64,000 bases of DNA, taken from assembly GCF_035994185.1 (NCBI RefSeq), contig NZ_CP108538.1:7691501-7755500 (forward strand). The letters run 5' to 3'. The first letter of the stretch is position 1; each line of letters opens with the position of its first letter. Shown piece by piece: positions 45,482-55,560 of this stretch. The notes beneath the pieces are model-generated. The model was not told the DNA's origin. It saw nothing but the letters and a program-made list of their open reading frames with translations, and did no database searches. The position numbers and the translations under genes were made by a program. Origin of the DNA: Streptomyces sp. NBC_01217 (GTDB lineage: Bacteria; Actinomycetota; Actinomycetes; Streptomycetales; Streptomycetaceae).

Positions 45482-45556
45482 GCGCCGGTTCAGGCGTGTT
45501 CCAAGAGTCCCACCTTGAACTCAGTTTCATATCAGCCCCCTGACCTGCGGGAATGT

Positions 45557-45582
45557 AAGGCTCCCGCTTCGGTGGGAGCCTT
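45557..45582. terminator. Terminator hairpin
   Basis: AAGGCTCCC, an 8-base loop, GGGAGCCTT: perfect 9-bp stem followed on the plus strand by TCGTC. It lies between the hypothetical gene's start and the dead secreted protein on the minus strand, so it may end transcripts of the latter. Confidence 0.65.
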
Positions 45583-45600
45583 CGTCATGAGAACGAGGCG

Positions 45601-46083
45601 TCAGGAACAGCGGCAATTGCTGGTGCCGCGGTAGGTACCCCTGCCTGGCGTACGGCGCGAGCGGATGAGCGGTGCGCTCCCGACAAGCTGATCACCCGCC
45701 GCGATTTTGGCGGCCTTCGTCATGAAGGGAGGGCCCATTACGCGCGCCGCCGAAGTCGTCACGCCAGTCGAGGGCACGTCATCGGCGTCATACGCCGCGG
45801 AGGAGGCGCCGCCACCTGCTCCACGAACAGCTTGTAGCCGTTCGACCAGCCGAAGTGGCAGCCGTCGTGGTTGCTCAGCCCGGTCGGCGACAACACCGTG
45901 ACGGCGAGCGCCTTCGGCATCCGACGCTGGGCGTTGGAAGCCCGCCGAGCCGGCGTTGTCCCCGCAGGACGTCGGCTCGGCGGACGCGGCTTGCGCCACT
46001 TGCGTCACGCCGGGAAGCACCGCCACGACGAAGGCCGCTGCCAGAGTGAAGGTGACGAACCGGGCGCGCAGGGCGATCTTCAC
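45601..46083 (-). pseudogene. Secreted esterase-like protein, internally deleted and frameshifted
   Basis: The minus strand starts at GTG 46083 with a good signal peptide (FVTFTLAAAFVVAVLPGVTQ, cut near AQAA). After about 45 residues the sequence jumps in another frame to a tail QRRMPKALAVTVLSPTGLSN then HDGCHFGWSNGYKLF, which resembles the end of SGNH-type carbohydrate esterases (Asp/His near the C-terminus). The body of the enzyme is missing. It is probably the victim of a deletion next to the rhamnosidase gene. Confidence 0.6.
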
Positions 46084-46137
46084 GGGGACTCCTCGGCTCG
46101 GCTGTCGGCTGGCGGTGGATCGGGCGGGGCTCGTGGA

Positions 46138-49100
46138 TCAGAGCACGCGAACGTGCACCTGGGAGGAGGATCCCTCGACCGACGCGTCGCCGGCGTAGAC
46201 CACTTTCAGGGTGCGCAGGCCCCGTTGATTCATCGTCAGCGCAGTCGAGGCGGTGCCGCCGGCCGAGAGTGTGAGGGTCTTGACCCGGTGCCCGTTCTCG
46301 TAGACCAGCACGCTCCCGCCCGGTGTGCCCGCCGTGGTCGAGACCGTGACCGTGAGCGTCACCGACTGCTTCTTCTTCACCGACGTCGCGGAGAGGCCGA
46401 CGACGACCTGAGACTTCGCCGCGGTCACCCTGGCGGTCTCGGCCGAGGTCGACGACGCCGGAGCCTTTCCGGCCTTGGACGCGGTCACCGTCACCGACAG
46501 CCGATGCCCCATGTCGGCCCGGACCAGCCGGTAGGTCGAGGCGTTCGCGGCGCCGATCGGATGCCCGTCGCGGCGCCACTGGTAGGCGAACGACAGGCCC
46601 TTGGTGTTCCACGAACCCGTGGTCGCGGTCAGCACCGAGCCGTACTTCGGTGTCCCGGCGATCTGGGGAGCGACCAGGGCCTTGATGGTGTCCACGTCCG
46701 CCAGGTCGACGGCCACCGAGTGCACCGGCTCCGGGTTTCCGGCCACGTCGGTGGAGAAGAAGTCGACCGTGTGCCGGCCGAAGCCCTCGACCGCGGGAGT
46801 CTCGCCGGCCAGCACCTTCCAGGCGCTCCCGTCGATCCGGTAGGTCGTCGTCGCGACGCCGCTGAGCGTGTCCTGGGCGGTGAAGCCGACCGTGGCCCGG
46901 TCTGCCTCCGCCGTCCCGGGCCCGCGGGTGACCGCGAGCTGGGTGACGGGAGCGGTCCCGTCGATCCATATTTGCGCGGTCCGCTGACCGGTGGAGTTGC
47001 CGGCCGTGTCCTTCGCCCGGTAGTGGACCGAGTGCTTGCCGTCACCGCTGACCATGACCGGAGCGACGTACGCCTGCCAGCCGGCGGACCGGCCGACCTC
47101 GACCGAGGGAGCGGTGTCCCGGTTGTCGACGGCGGTGACGGCCACGGAGGCGTCACCCCGGTACCAGCCGTTGTCGCCGGGCGCGGCGGCACTGGTCACC
47201 GTCGCGGAGGCCAGCGGAGCCAGGCTGTCGTCGGACACCGGCAGCACCCAGCTGTCAGCGATCGACGGGTCGAAGTAGCCCGAGGAATCGAGCGGGAACT
47301 CGTACTTGATCCGTACGGTGCCGTCGTTGTCGATCGCGGCGGGATCATCGATGACCGTCTGATAGGTCTTCGTGCCCATACCGGTCTCGGTGCGCTTCAG
47401 CATGTACGTCTTCACCAGGGTGTCGTCGACGTAGATGTTGTACTTCTTCGTCCTGGCGCCGTCGAACGTCTCCCGGTTGCGGAGCATGAAAGGCTTACCC
47501 GGCGTCACATGCACCACGGCCGAGTACCACGAGCCCGGGTTGGCCGAGTTCGCATAGCGTCGGTCGAGGCCGGCTTCGATGTTCGTCCCGCTGGCCGGTG
47601 CGGCCACGATTGCGTGGGCATTCTCCGAAGCCGCGTTGCCGAAGTCGACGTAGTCGAGGACATCCTGTGTCGGCGGTACCGCGAGGTTGACCCTGATCGT
47701 CGCGTTCTTGCTGGCGAGCGTCACACCCTCATCGACGAAGTCGACCTCGGCGTCCTGGTCACCCGCGACGGTCTCGAGTCCGGGGAACAGCGGGAGTACG
47801 ACGACCTTGGTCGCCCCGGGCTCGATCGTGACCCGGTCGGAGGCGGGCGGGGTCTTCCACCCTTCCGGCAGGACCGCCGTGACCTGGCCCGACACGGCGG
47901 AGCGGCTGTTGTTCTCGACAGTCGCGGTCAGAGTGGCCTTCTCCTCGGAGCCGTCGACCGGGTTGGCCGACGTCACGGTGGTGATGTCAACGCCCGACGT
48001 CACCGAGACCCACGGCGTCGAGTCGTTCAGGGTGAACGTCCCGTACTGGCTGGTGAAGGTCAGCTTGACCGAGGCGTCATACGTGCCGGGCTTCTGGTGT
48101 TTCGGCACACTGACCGTGAACGGCAGTTGTGCGCTGTCGCCCGCTCCGACCGTGTCCTTGGTCGAGCTGGTCGGGTCGACATTCCAGTCGTCGACCGTCA
48201 CGACGGCCTTCAGATCGCTGATCGCGACATCACCGGCATTCGCGATCCCGATCGTTCCGGGGACGCTCGCTCCGGGCAGCCCCGGCTCGGCGACGGGCGG
48301 GACAACCACCGAGATTCCGAGATTCGCGGCGACCGCCTTGCCGAACAGCGCCTCGATCGACTCCAGACGGGTCGTCAGGTCGTTCTTGACCGGTCCGTCG
48401 ACCGACGAGTCGGCCAGCCAGGACTTGAGGGTACGGATTGTCGCCACGCCGTCGCTCAGCCGCTGCGACGCCTGACCTGAATCGCCTGCGACGTCCGCCG
48501 CGAGGGCATCCTCGACCTTGCCGCTCGCGGTGTCGAGTGCCCCACCGATGTGGGTGCGGCTCGCCGCACCGAGGTCACCCGCCGTTGCCAGGTCGTCGGC
48601 ATGGTCGTCGGTCTTGTGGATTTCGGAGACGATGTCGCCGAACAGGGCGCGCTTGGTGTCGGAGTGGATCGAGTACGAACCCGAGCCGACGGTGAACGTC
48701 ACGACGCCCTTGCCGACCGATACATCGCTGACACCCTCGGCCTTCGTGATCGGCGTGCCGCCCTCGGTCACGGCCTCGATGTTTCGGGCCGGGATGCTGA
48801 CTCTCGAGGTCGTGTTGACCGGGACCGTGATGTCCAGGGACATTCCCTGATCGGTCTTCTCCCAGTTCGAGCCGATCGTCCCGTACACGGATTCGTAGGT
48901 TCCATGGCCGCTGGTCAGGTCGCCGCCCATGGCCGGGGCGATCTTCGACTCCTTGTAGCCGGCCTTGATCGCCGAGATGCCGCCGATGTTCTGATACATC
49001 CAGTCACCGACCGCGCCATAGGCGTAGTGGTTGAAGGAGTTCATGCTGACATCGCCGAAACTGCCATCGGGGTTGATCGAGTTCCAGCGTTCCCACATCG

Positions 49101-51948
49101 TGGTGGCACCGTGCTCGATCTCGTAGCCCCACGACGGGTAGTCCTTCTTGAGGATCATCGTGTAGGCCAGGTCGGACCGCCCGATGCTGCTGAGCGCCGG
49201 CAGAAGCCACGGCGTTCCGAGGAAACCGGTCGTGAGGTGGTAGTCGCTGGTCTTGAGCTTGGCGACGAACTTCTCGCCGACCTTCTCGCGCAGCGCCGGA
49301 TCGGTCACGAGGTTCATGCCGAGCGCCATGGCGTATGCCGTCTGGCTCCCGCCTCGGACCGTGCCGTCGGCCGCCACGAGCTTCGACGTGAAGGCATCGC
49401 GCACATCGGCTGAGAGCTTCGCATAGGTCGCCGAGTCGGCGTCCTCACCGATCGCCTTCGCCATCTCCGAAAGCATGCGCGCGTCTTCGGCGTAGTACGC
49501 GGTGCCGAGGACATCGGTGCCGGTGTTGTCGTCGAGGTTGAGCCAGTCGTTCCAGTTGCCACGCGCCGAGTCGATGAGGTCGTCGCCCGCGCCGTTCTTC
49601 ACGAAGCCGAGGAACTTCTTCATCGACGCGTAGTTGTCCCGCACGATGGCGTTGTCACCCTGCGCGTGCCATACCGCGTACGGCACCGTGACCGCCGAGT
49701 CGGACCAACCGAGGCCACTGCCCATGTCGATCGTCGGCACCGATGGAGCGATGCCCGGGTAGTTGCCATCGCTATAGGCGGAGTCACGCAGGTCGGTCGT
49801 CCACTTGCCGAGGAACGCGCGGGTGTCGCGCAGGTAACTCGCCGTCGGCGAGAAGACGTTGATGTCGCCGGTCCAGCCGAGGCGCTCGTCACGGGCCGGG
49901 GTGTCGGTCGGGATCGACAGGAAGTTGCCGCGCTGTCCCCACGAGATGTTGCTCTGGAGCTGGTTGAGCATCGCGTTGGAGGTCGTCAGCGTTCCGGTCG
50001 CCTTGAGATCGGAACCCCAGACGACGCCGGTGACATCGCCGAGTTCGGGTGCGCTCGTGACATTCGAGATCTCGAGGTAGCGGTAGCCGTGCTGCGTGAA
50101 CTTCGGTTCGTAGACGACCGTGCCGCTCGTGCTGAACGTGTAGTAGTCGGTGACCTTGGCCGCGCGGAGGTTGGCGGTGTAGAGGCTCCCGTCCTTGTTG
50201 AGGACCTCGCCGTAGCGGATCTTGACGGTCTGTCCCGTGACGCCCTGCAGACGCATCCGGGCGACGCCGACCATGTTCTGGCCGAGGTCGTAGACGTAAG
50301 TGCCGGCGGAAGGACTGGTCCTGGTGAGTGCCGGAAGCTCGCCGGTCGCGCGCACGGGCTCATCGGGCTGCGGCACCAGCTTGGCGGTGTCGGAGGCGCC
50401 GACCGTGACAGGGTTCCACGCCGCGTCGTCGTAGGCGGGGCGGTCCCAGCCGGGCTGTTCGGCCCCTGCGTCATACGTCTCACCGTCGATGTTGTCGGCA
50501 GCCACGTATGGACCCGAATGGCTCTTCCACGTGCCGTCGGTCTTGATGACCTGATGGGTGCCGTCGGTGTAGTCGATGCGCACCTGCGCGATCAGGCCGA
50601 CCGAGTTGCCGAACATGCCGGGGCCCCACATGCCGACCTTGCCGGCCCACCAGCCGTCACCGAGCTCCGCGCCGATCGCGTTCCGGCCGTTGGCAAGCTG
50701 ATCGGTGATGTCATAGGTCTGGTACTGGATGCGCTTCCTGTAGTCGGTGTCGCCGGGGGCCAGGAACTGGTCGCCGACCTTCTTGCCGTTGAGCTCCAGC
50801 TCGTAGGTGCCGTGCGCGGAGGCGTACACCCTGGCCCGGGCGACCGTCTTGTCGGGGTCGGTGGTGAACTCCTTGCGCAGAAGCGGCAGATTGCTGTCGC
50901 TGGTCCGCAGGATCGCGTCGAGCTTCTTCTCCACGAGCAGGCCGTCCGGCGTCAGGGTGCCGCCGGTGAACGGGTTGGTGGGCCCGGAGAAGTCGGTCCG
51001 GAACAGCACGTCGCCGGCCTTCGAGGTGACCTTGACAGCGTGGATGTGCGCTGTCTCGGGCCCCTCGTTGGCGAGGTCCTGGCGGAAACCGATGAAGCCC
51101 TTGGCGAACGTGGCATCGGTGCGGCTGTCGATCTCGGCGCCATCGAGCCTCGTGGTGATCGTGGGGCCGTCGACGGTGATCGACAGGTGGTGTGTGCCGG
51201 TGAGCAGTTGGGCGGATGTCAGGGTCGTGATCGGGATGTTCCCGAGCAGGGAGTAGCCGCCGTTGACCTTCTTGTGCGGCCGGAACTTCGGGACTGCGGT
51301 CCCGTCGGCGGTGCTGACCTGCCACATGTACGCGTTTGCGGTGTCCGACGCACGCAGGTAGACGCCCAACGCCAGGTTGTCGAGGGTGAAGTCGACGTCT
51401 GTGGTGTAGTCGGTCCACTTGTCCATCTCGCCACCGGCGGACTTGCCGATCCAGTCGCCGGTCCACTCGGCGGCGTCCAGGATGCCGGTCTCGAACCAGC
51501 TCGGAGCACTCCAGTCGCCGGCCTGGTCGTCACCGTCCCAGACCCTGGCCTGCCAGTAGTAGCGGGTCTGCGAGGCCAAGTCCGGCCCGGCGTACCGCAC
51601 GTCGAGCTGGTCGCTCGACTCGACCTTCCCCGAGGACCACACGTCGTCGGCGGCTGCTCTCGTGCCGACCCGGACCTCGTACGCGCTCTGCACCACGCCA
51701 CGGGCGCCCGAAGTCGACTTCCAACTGAACGTCGGGGCGTTGCCCGCGATGCCGAGCGGCTCGGTCCGGGCGTTCGTCTGGAGAGCGCCGACCGCGAGGC
51801 CGTGCCCCTTCGTTGCACCGGCCGCCGGGTCCGCGACCAGGAAGGCGGCGGCCACCATGACGAGGGCCGCAAGCAGCGCGAAGAACCGGCGCCCCATTGG
51901 GGCGGCGGGTGGGACAGGGAGTGCGGCAACTGGTCTGGCAGGCATCAT
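46138..51948 (-). CDS. Secreted multidomain alpha-L-rhamnosidase (GH78)
   Basis: A 1936-residue protein. ATG 51948 follows GAAAGG, and an internal Met18 is an alternative. A signal peptide (FFALLAALVMVAAAFLVA) is cut near residue 45. Then come a fibronectin-like N-terminal domain, a Bac_rhamnosid_N beta domain, and a GH78 (alpha/alpha)6 barrel with PARDERLGWTGD (Asp687-Glu688) and TMWERWNSI (Glu953), where catalytic acids are expected. After about residue 1090 comes a helical FIVAR-like region, two NEW3-like beta domains (about 1225-1430), an unassigned domain, Ig-like repeats and a final Big_3_5-type domain. It releases rhamnose from plant polysaccharides or glycosides outside the cell. Most GH78 enzymes are about half this size. 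Confidence 0.9.
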   Translation of the reverse strand: MMPARPVAALPVPPAAPMGRRFFALLAALVMVAAAFLVADPAAGATKGHGLAVGALQTNARTEPLGIAGNAPTFSWKSTSGARGVVQSAYEVRVGTRAAADDVWSSGKVESSDQLDVRYAGPDLASQTRYYWQARVWDGDDQAGDWSAPSWFETGILDAAEWTGDWIGKSAGGEMDKWTDYTTDVDFTLDNLALGVYLRASDTANAYMWQVSTADGTAVPKFRPHKKVNGGYSLLGNIPITTLTSAQLLTGTHHLSITVDGPTITTRLDGAEIDSRTDATFAKGFIGFRQDLANEGPETAHIHAVKVTSKAGDVLFRTDFSGPTNPFTGGTLTPDGLLVEKKLDAILRTSDSNLPLLRKEFTTDPDKTVARARVYASAHGTYELELNGKKVGDQFLAPGDTDYRKRIQYQTYDITDQLANGRNAIGAELGDGWWAGKVGMWGPGMFGNSVGLIAQVRIDYTDGTHQVIKTDGTWKSHSGPYVAADNIDGETYDAGAEQPGWDRPAYDDAAWNPVTVGASDTAKLVPQPDEPVRATGELPALTRTSPSAGTYVYDLGQNMVGVARMRLQGVTGQTVKIRYGEVLNKDGSLYTANLRAAKVTDYYTFSTSGTVVYEPKFTQHGYRYLEISNVTSAPELGDVTGVVWGSDLKATGTLTTSNAMLNQLQSNISWGQRGNFLSIPTDTPARDERLGWTGDINVFSPTASYLRDTRAFLGKWTTDLRDSAYSDGNYPGIAPSVPTIDMGSGLGWSDSAVTVPYAVWHAQGDNAIVRDNYASMKKFLGFVKNGAGDDLIDSARGNWNDWLNLDDNTGTDVLGTAYYAEDARMLSEMAKAIGEDADSATYAKLSADVRDAFTSKLVAADGTVRGGSQTAYAMALGMNLVTDPALREKVGEKFVAKLKTSDYHLTTGFLGTPWLLPALSSIGRSDLAYTMILKKDYPSWGYEIEHGATTMWERWNSINPDGSFGDVSMNSFNHYAYGAVGDWMYQNIGGISAIKAGYKESKIAPAMGGDLTSGHGTYESVYGTIGSNWEKTDQGMSLDITVPVNTTSRVSIPARNIEAVTEGGTPITKAEGVSDVSVGKGVVTFTVGSGSYSIHSDTKRALFGDIVSEIHKTDDHADDLATAGDLGAASRTHIGGALDTASGKVEDALAADVAGDSGQASQRLSDGVATIRTLKSWLADSSVDGPVKNDLTTRLESIEALFGKAVAANLGISVVVPPVAEPGLPGASVPGTIGIANAGDVAISDLKAVVTVDDWNVDPTSSTKDTVGAGDSAQLPFTVSVPKHQKPGTYDASVKLTFTSQYGTFTLNDSTPWVSVTSGVDITTVTSANPVDGSEEKATLTATVENNSRSAVSGQVTAVLPEGWKTPPASDRVTIEPGATKVVVLPLFPGLETVAGDQDAEVDFVDEGVTLASKNATIRVNLAVPPTQDVLDYVDFGNAASENAHAIVAAPASGTNIEAGLDRRYANSANPGSWYSAVVHVTPGKPFMLRNRETFDGARTKKYNIYVDDTLVKTYMLKRTETGMGTKTYQTVIDDPAAIDNDGTVRIKYEFPLDSSGYFDPSIADSWVLPVSDDSLAPLASATVTSAAAPGDNGWYRGDASVAVTAVDNRDTAPSVEVGRSAGWQAYVAPVMVSGDGKHSVHYRAKDTAGNSTGQRTAQIWIDGTAPVTQLAVTRGPGTAEADRATVGFTAQDTLSGVATTTYRIDGSAWKVLAGETPAVEGFGRHTVDFFSTDVAGNPEPVHSVAVDLADVDTIKALVAPQIAGTPKYGSVLTATTGSWNTKGLSFAYQWRRDGHPIGAANASTYRLVRADMGHRLSVTVTASKAGKAPASSTSAETARVTAAKSQVVVGLSATSVKKKQSVTLTVTVSTTAGTPGGSVLVYENGHRVKTLTLSAGGTASTALTMNQRGLRTLKVVYAGDASVEGSSSQVHVRVL

Positions 51949-52815
51949 GCCGACGGGCCTTTCGTGGCAAGAGGGGGCCCTCGCGGTTCCCGCTGCGAGG
52001 TGAAACGTTCCAAAAATGATGTGGCGGCCGTCACATGTCAAGGGTTTGGACAACATCGGCCACCGCACTTGACCGCGCCCAGGTGCGCAACCACGCCACC
52101 GAGCCCATGCTTACCGTTGATTGAAACGACACATTGTCGAGCCGTGGCGGCGGCGATCTCAGCTGTGCTCACCGCGAACCGCCCAGACGACCGCCTCGAT
52201 CGGCGTCCCACGTCGAGGAGGTCGCACAGGGCCCGCAACCTGCGGCGCAGGGCCCGCTCGCCGGTGTCGAGTTCGCGTGCCGGCGCCTCGGGCGCGCGCC
52301 CAGCCGCGCGCCGGACGACGGAGCGGTGCCGGCGACTTCTTCCAACACGGCGCGCACCGCCTCGGTGATCAGCTCCAGGCGGGTCAGGTCGCGCACCGCG
52401 GCCAAGACGTGGGTGGATCGGCCGGACGCGACCGCCGGAGTGCCGTCCGGGCTCCGGTGGTTGGACCTCGGCCGTGGGGTACCGGTCGCTGAACTGATTC
52501 GCCCGGCGGAACTCCGGTACCGTCGGCCGGAGAACCTTCGATGTCGAAGCGGAACGCGGAGCTCTTGGTGACTCCGTCGTCCATCCGGACCCGGCCCTCG
52601 CGCAGGGTGCCGTATACCGGGCGGCAGCCCTGCTCTTGGCGGTCATCTCCAGATGTCGATCGGCGGAGACCAGCGGCCGAGAGATACTCCGCGCCTCGCC
52701 GAACGCTGCGCGGCTCAAGACGTCCGCCGCCCCGCCGTCCGCGACCCGGTCGCCGACAGGGCCGCTCGCGACCGGAGTCGTGTCCGAGCGGCTCGCCAAG
52801 CCCCAGGACAGGCAA
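51949..52815. other. Region between rhamnosidase and xylanase genes with transposase scraps
   Basis: No intact gene. On the minus strand about 52170-52405 reads VRDLTRLELITEAVRAVLEE, which resembles part of a transposase; the rest of that frame is garbled. A second minus-strand frame near 52560 (VRMDDGVTKSSAFRFDIEG) looks protein-like but cannot be named. The rhamnosidase promoter must lie in 51949-52100. Confidence 0.4.
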
Positions 52816-52845
52816 CGGCGCGGTGCCCGATGGGGCACCGCGCCG
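52816..52845 (-). terminator. Terminator of the xylanase gene
   Basis: CGGCGCGGTGCCC, loop GATG, GGGCACCGCGCCG: a perfect 13-bp stem located 28 bp beyond the xylanase stop. Confidence 0.85.
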
Positions 52846-52873
52846 GAGCGTGTGGGTACGCGGAACGCCGGGG

Positions 52874-53944
52874 TCAGCCCACGCTGCAGCTGCCGACCGA
52901 CGGGGACGGGCTGCTGGGTCCGCTGACGGTGAAGCCGAACGACGTCGACTGCCCCGCGCTCAGGGTGCGGTTGTGACTGGCCGGGGTCACGGTCAGAACG
53001 TTCCCGTTCCGGCTCGAGGTGCCGTTCCAGAGCGAGGTGACCGTCTGACCGCTGGCCAGCGTCACCGGCACCTTCCAGTCTGTGACGCCGCTGCTGCCCG
53101 CCTTGATGGTCACCTCGCCGTTGAAGCCGTTGCTCCACGAGCTGGTGGTGCGGTAGGTGGCGGTGCAGGCACCTGTCCCCGGAGGGGGAGTGGTACCCCC
53201 GCTCGGAGGCGGAGTGGTGGGTGGTGTGGTCCCGCCGCCGCCCAGGCTGACGCTGGAGCTGCCGGTGCTCTGATAGCCCTCTGTGGCCATGATCATGTAG
53301 TAGTTGAACGCCCCCATCGGCATCCCGGCCGCTTGCCAGGCGTCGAAGTGCGTGCCGGTGTTGATGGTGCCGCTGCTGCGCTTGCTCTGCCGGATGCTCC
53401 AGTACTGCTGGAAGGTCTTGGTGCCTTCCACGGAGGGCTGGTTGGTCCGGGTGGACTCGTAGATGTCGTACGTACCGCCGCCGTCGGTGACCGTGCCGCG
53501 CCTCGTGCCGGCGGAACCGGGGTTGTACGGGCCGAAGTTCTCCACGATGTAGTACTCGACCAGCGGGTTGGCGGTCCACCCGTACAGCGCCAGATAGCCG
53601 TTGCTGCCCGGGTTGAACGAGCCGGAGTAGGTGACGGCCCGGCGGCTGCCGTTGCTCCAGCCGAGACCGCCGACCCAGTTGTTGGTGTTGCTCCACTGGC
53701 TGCTGTACGAGCCGGCCGTGTCCGACAGAGTCATGCTGACGGAGCCCGGGTCGTCGGTCCAGAAGGAGTAGTAGTAGCCGTTGTGCGTACCGGTCGCGTT
53801 GCTGGTGAGGACCGTTGCGGCGCGCGCCGTGCCGGGCAGCAGCAGCCCTGCTGTCCCGGCCGCCACCAGCGCCCCGGCACCGCCGAGGACGAGTTTCCTG
53901 CGGCTGACCTGACGTGGATCGGAGTTGTGGGAGGTGTCGCTCAT
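52874..53944 (-). CDS. xlnB: Secreted GH11 endo-1,4-beta-xylanase with CBM2
   Basis: A 356-residue enzyme with ATG 53944 behind GAGGAGGAAAC. The N-terminus holds a twin-arginine signal SRRKLVLGG, cut near ARA-A at residue 42, so export is through Tat. The GH11 domain (about 43-234) has the nucleophile Glu130 in [10 protein letters not shown] and the acid/base Glu222 in [11 protein letters not shown] Gly/Thr/Pro linker (about 236-260) leads to a CBM2 domain with its paired cysteines (ACTATY near 262, GSCSVG at the end) and the tryptophans SSWSNG and TSLWNG. It cuts xylan backbones. Two CGAAACTTTCG palindromes lie 276-303 bp upstream of the start, with a -35-like TTGACA nearer. Confidence 0.95.
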   Translation of the reverse strand: MSDTSHNSDPRQVSRRKLVLGGAGALVAAGTAGLLLPGTARAATVLTSNATGTHNGYYYSFWTDDPGSVSMTLSDTAGSYSSQWSNTNNWVGGLGWSNGSRRAVTYSGSFNPGSNGYLALYGWTANPLVEYYIVENFGPYNPGSAGTRRGTVTDGGGTYDIYESTRTNQPSVEGTKTFQQYWSIRQSKRSSGTINTGTHFDAWQAAGMPMGAFNYYMIMATEGYQSTGSSSVSLGGGGTTPPTTPPPSGGTTPPPGTGACTATYRTTSSWSNGFNGEVTIKAGSSGVTDWKVPVTLASGQTVTSLWNGTSSRNGNVLTVTPASHNRTLSAGQSTSFGFTVSGPSSPSPSVGSCSVG

Positions 53945-54070
53945 GCGTTGTTTCCTCCTCGCGAATAGCGCGGTCTGTGACCAAAAGACACGCCGAGCAC
54001 ACGTCGGCGTTCATCGATGAGGTGGCACAGCCCGGTCGTGTGTATCCCATGCACGGCCGGGGAGCGTCAC

Positions 54071-54126
54071 AACAGTCGGCCCTCGCAAGGGAGTTGTCAA
54101 CGGTTTCCGTAACCTTTCCGAAACTC
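54071..54126 (-). promoter_or_regulatory. Putative xylanase promoter
   Basis: On the minus strand TTGACA (54100-54095) could be a -35 element, with a weak GACTGT 17 bp on. Just upstream GTTTC...GAAAC half-sites (54103-54124) echo the distal operators. Assignment is inferred. Confidence 0.4.
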
Positions 54127-54219
54127 TGGCGACACCATTGATCTCTGCCGCGCTGGTCAACACGGGTGTGGGTAAAGCATCGAGAGAGGGAGCCTGGAAT
54201 GTCGCCGATGCAGCGGCGC

Positions 54220-54259
54220 CGAAACTTTCGAAGTCTCGAAACTTTCGGACCCACTTTCG
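54220..54259. promoter_or_regulatory. Tandem xylanase operators CGAAACTTTCG
   Basis: Two perfect 11-bp palindromes at 54220-54230 and 54237-54247 with centres 17 bp apart, and a half-site ACTTTCG at 54253-54259. Inverted repeats of the type GAAANTTTC are known upstream of Streptomyces xylanase genes and affect their regulation. Confidence 0.75.
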
Positions 54260-55560
54260 GCGGGATGTGAGGCGACTGGTGTCCGGACGAGACGGCCGTG
54301 GCGACGGGGGACTTCCGGGGGCTTCATGGCAGTGGTCGTGTGGGGCCGCTCACGCTGGGTCCGCCCGCGATCGGCCTCTTCCTGCAGCAGTCCCACAAGC
54401 GGAACGAGGAGAGGGAACTGTGCGAGTGTCTGGGCGCGGCGTTGGGTGGGCATAACAGGGAGCGTTCGGCGCTGGACGCGCTTTGGTCGGCGAGGTCGTA
54501 CCTCCTCTTGAGGGGCAGACGTACGCCAGATTGAACCCACCCTTCGAGGAGTTCGGTATGCCGCCGGTCCCGGAGGACGCAGGGAGTATGCGCGTGCCGG
54601 TCGGAACACGGCCGGCAAGCTCTCAATGCCCGGCCACTATGACCGGCGACCTCTGGAGTGAGTCCGAGGCCAGAGTCGAACGGATCGCCGCCGAACCCGA
54701 CAGCAGCCCCATATGGGTCAGCTGCGTACAGCGTGGCACCGTTGTGGCCGCGCGGCAGTACCCGGCCCTCGTCGTCTGAACCGAGGTTACCCAGTCGTGG
54801 TCATCGCGCTCGCAGCCGTTCTCGCCTGGAGCTGTAACTGTTCTCTGTCCTGTGAGGGCCGCCATCCCTGGCCCGGCTGCGGCATGAGGGGGATCTGACC
54901 GGGCGCTTTGTCGTCCAGGTGGAGGTTCTCGATTGCCGCCTGGATCGGCCTCCGTCTGGGTGTTTCTGCCTGTTCCTGGCTGCTGTTGGCCACGCGTTGG
55001 TCACGCGTCCCACCGTCGGGTCGGCCCCCTGCGGGTTGTCGCACCAGAGGCTGATACATGGCTGGCGGTGCGGCCCATATGGAGGCCAAGGAGTACGTCA
55101 CGCACGGCGGGGGCGTGTGATGGAGTTCCGCTTCAATGTGTAGCCGGTGACGTAGCGCCACTTCGCCGAACTGGCAAACATGCAGGTCATATGGGGTCTG
55201 ACTCTTCGGGGTCAGGCCCCTTGATTTTTTACCGTGCTGGATAGGTGCTGGATTCGTGCTGGATGCCGACGGAACGCGCGTGCGCCGGGGGCGCTCGTGC
55301 CGTGCGTCGGAGGCAGTGACCCAGTCGATCGGCCCCCCAGCACACGTTCTTCACAGGCTTAACCGCCGTCGCGGAAACAAATCGCTGCTCGCCCGACGTT
55401 GTCGATCTCCGATGCGATAACGGGGGTGGTCGGCTTGAAGCTGTTCCGTACGGACACAACGAAAAGCAGCGTGACCAAGGTCACGCCGGGTCTTGCTGAG
55501 GCTGAGGCAGATGTGCAGGGTCTCGTCGAGGCGGATGCGTGTCCGTCTATCCCTGATCTC
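54260..55560. other. 1.3-kb stretch with no recognisable gene
   Basis: Several open frames of 60-110 codons occur on both strands, for example plus 54483-54779 and minus 54787-55161 (containing RRRPIQAAIENLHLDDKA). None shows a known family together with a ribosome site. No tRNA, array or obvious repeat was seen. It is probably decayed accessory DNA up to the IS1380 end. Confidence 0.4.

Noticed and set aside
54483..54779. Open frame of 98 codons between the xylanase promoter and IS1380
   Set aside because: No ribosome site or recognisable motifs; codon pattern is not clearly that of a gene.
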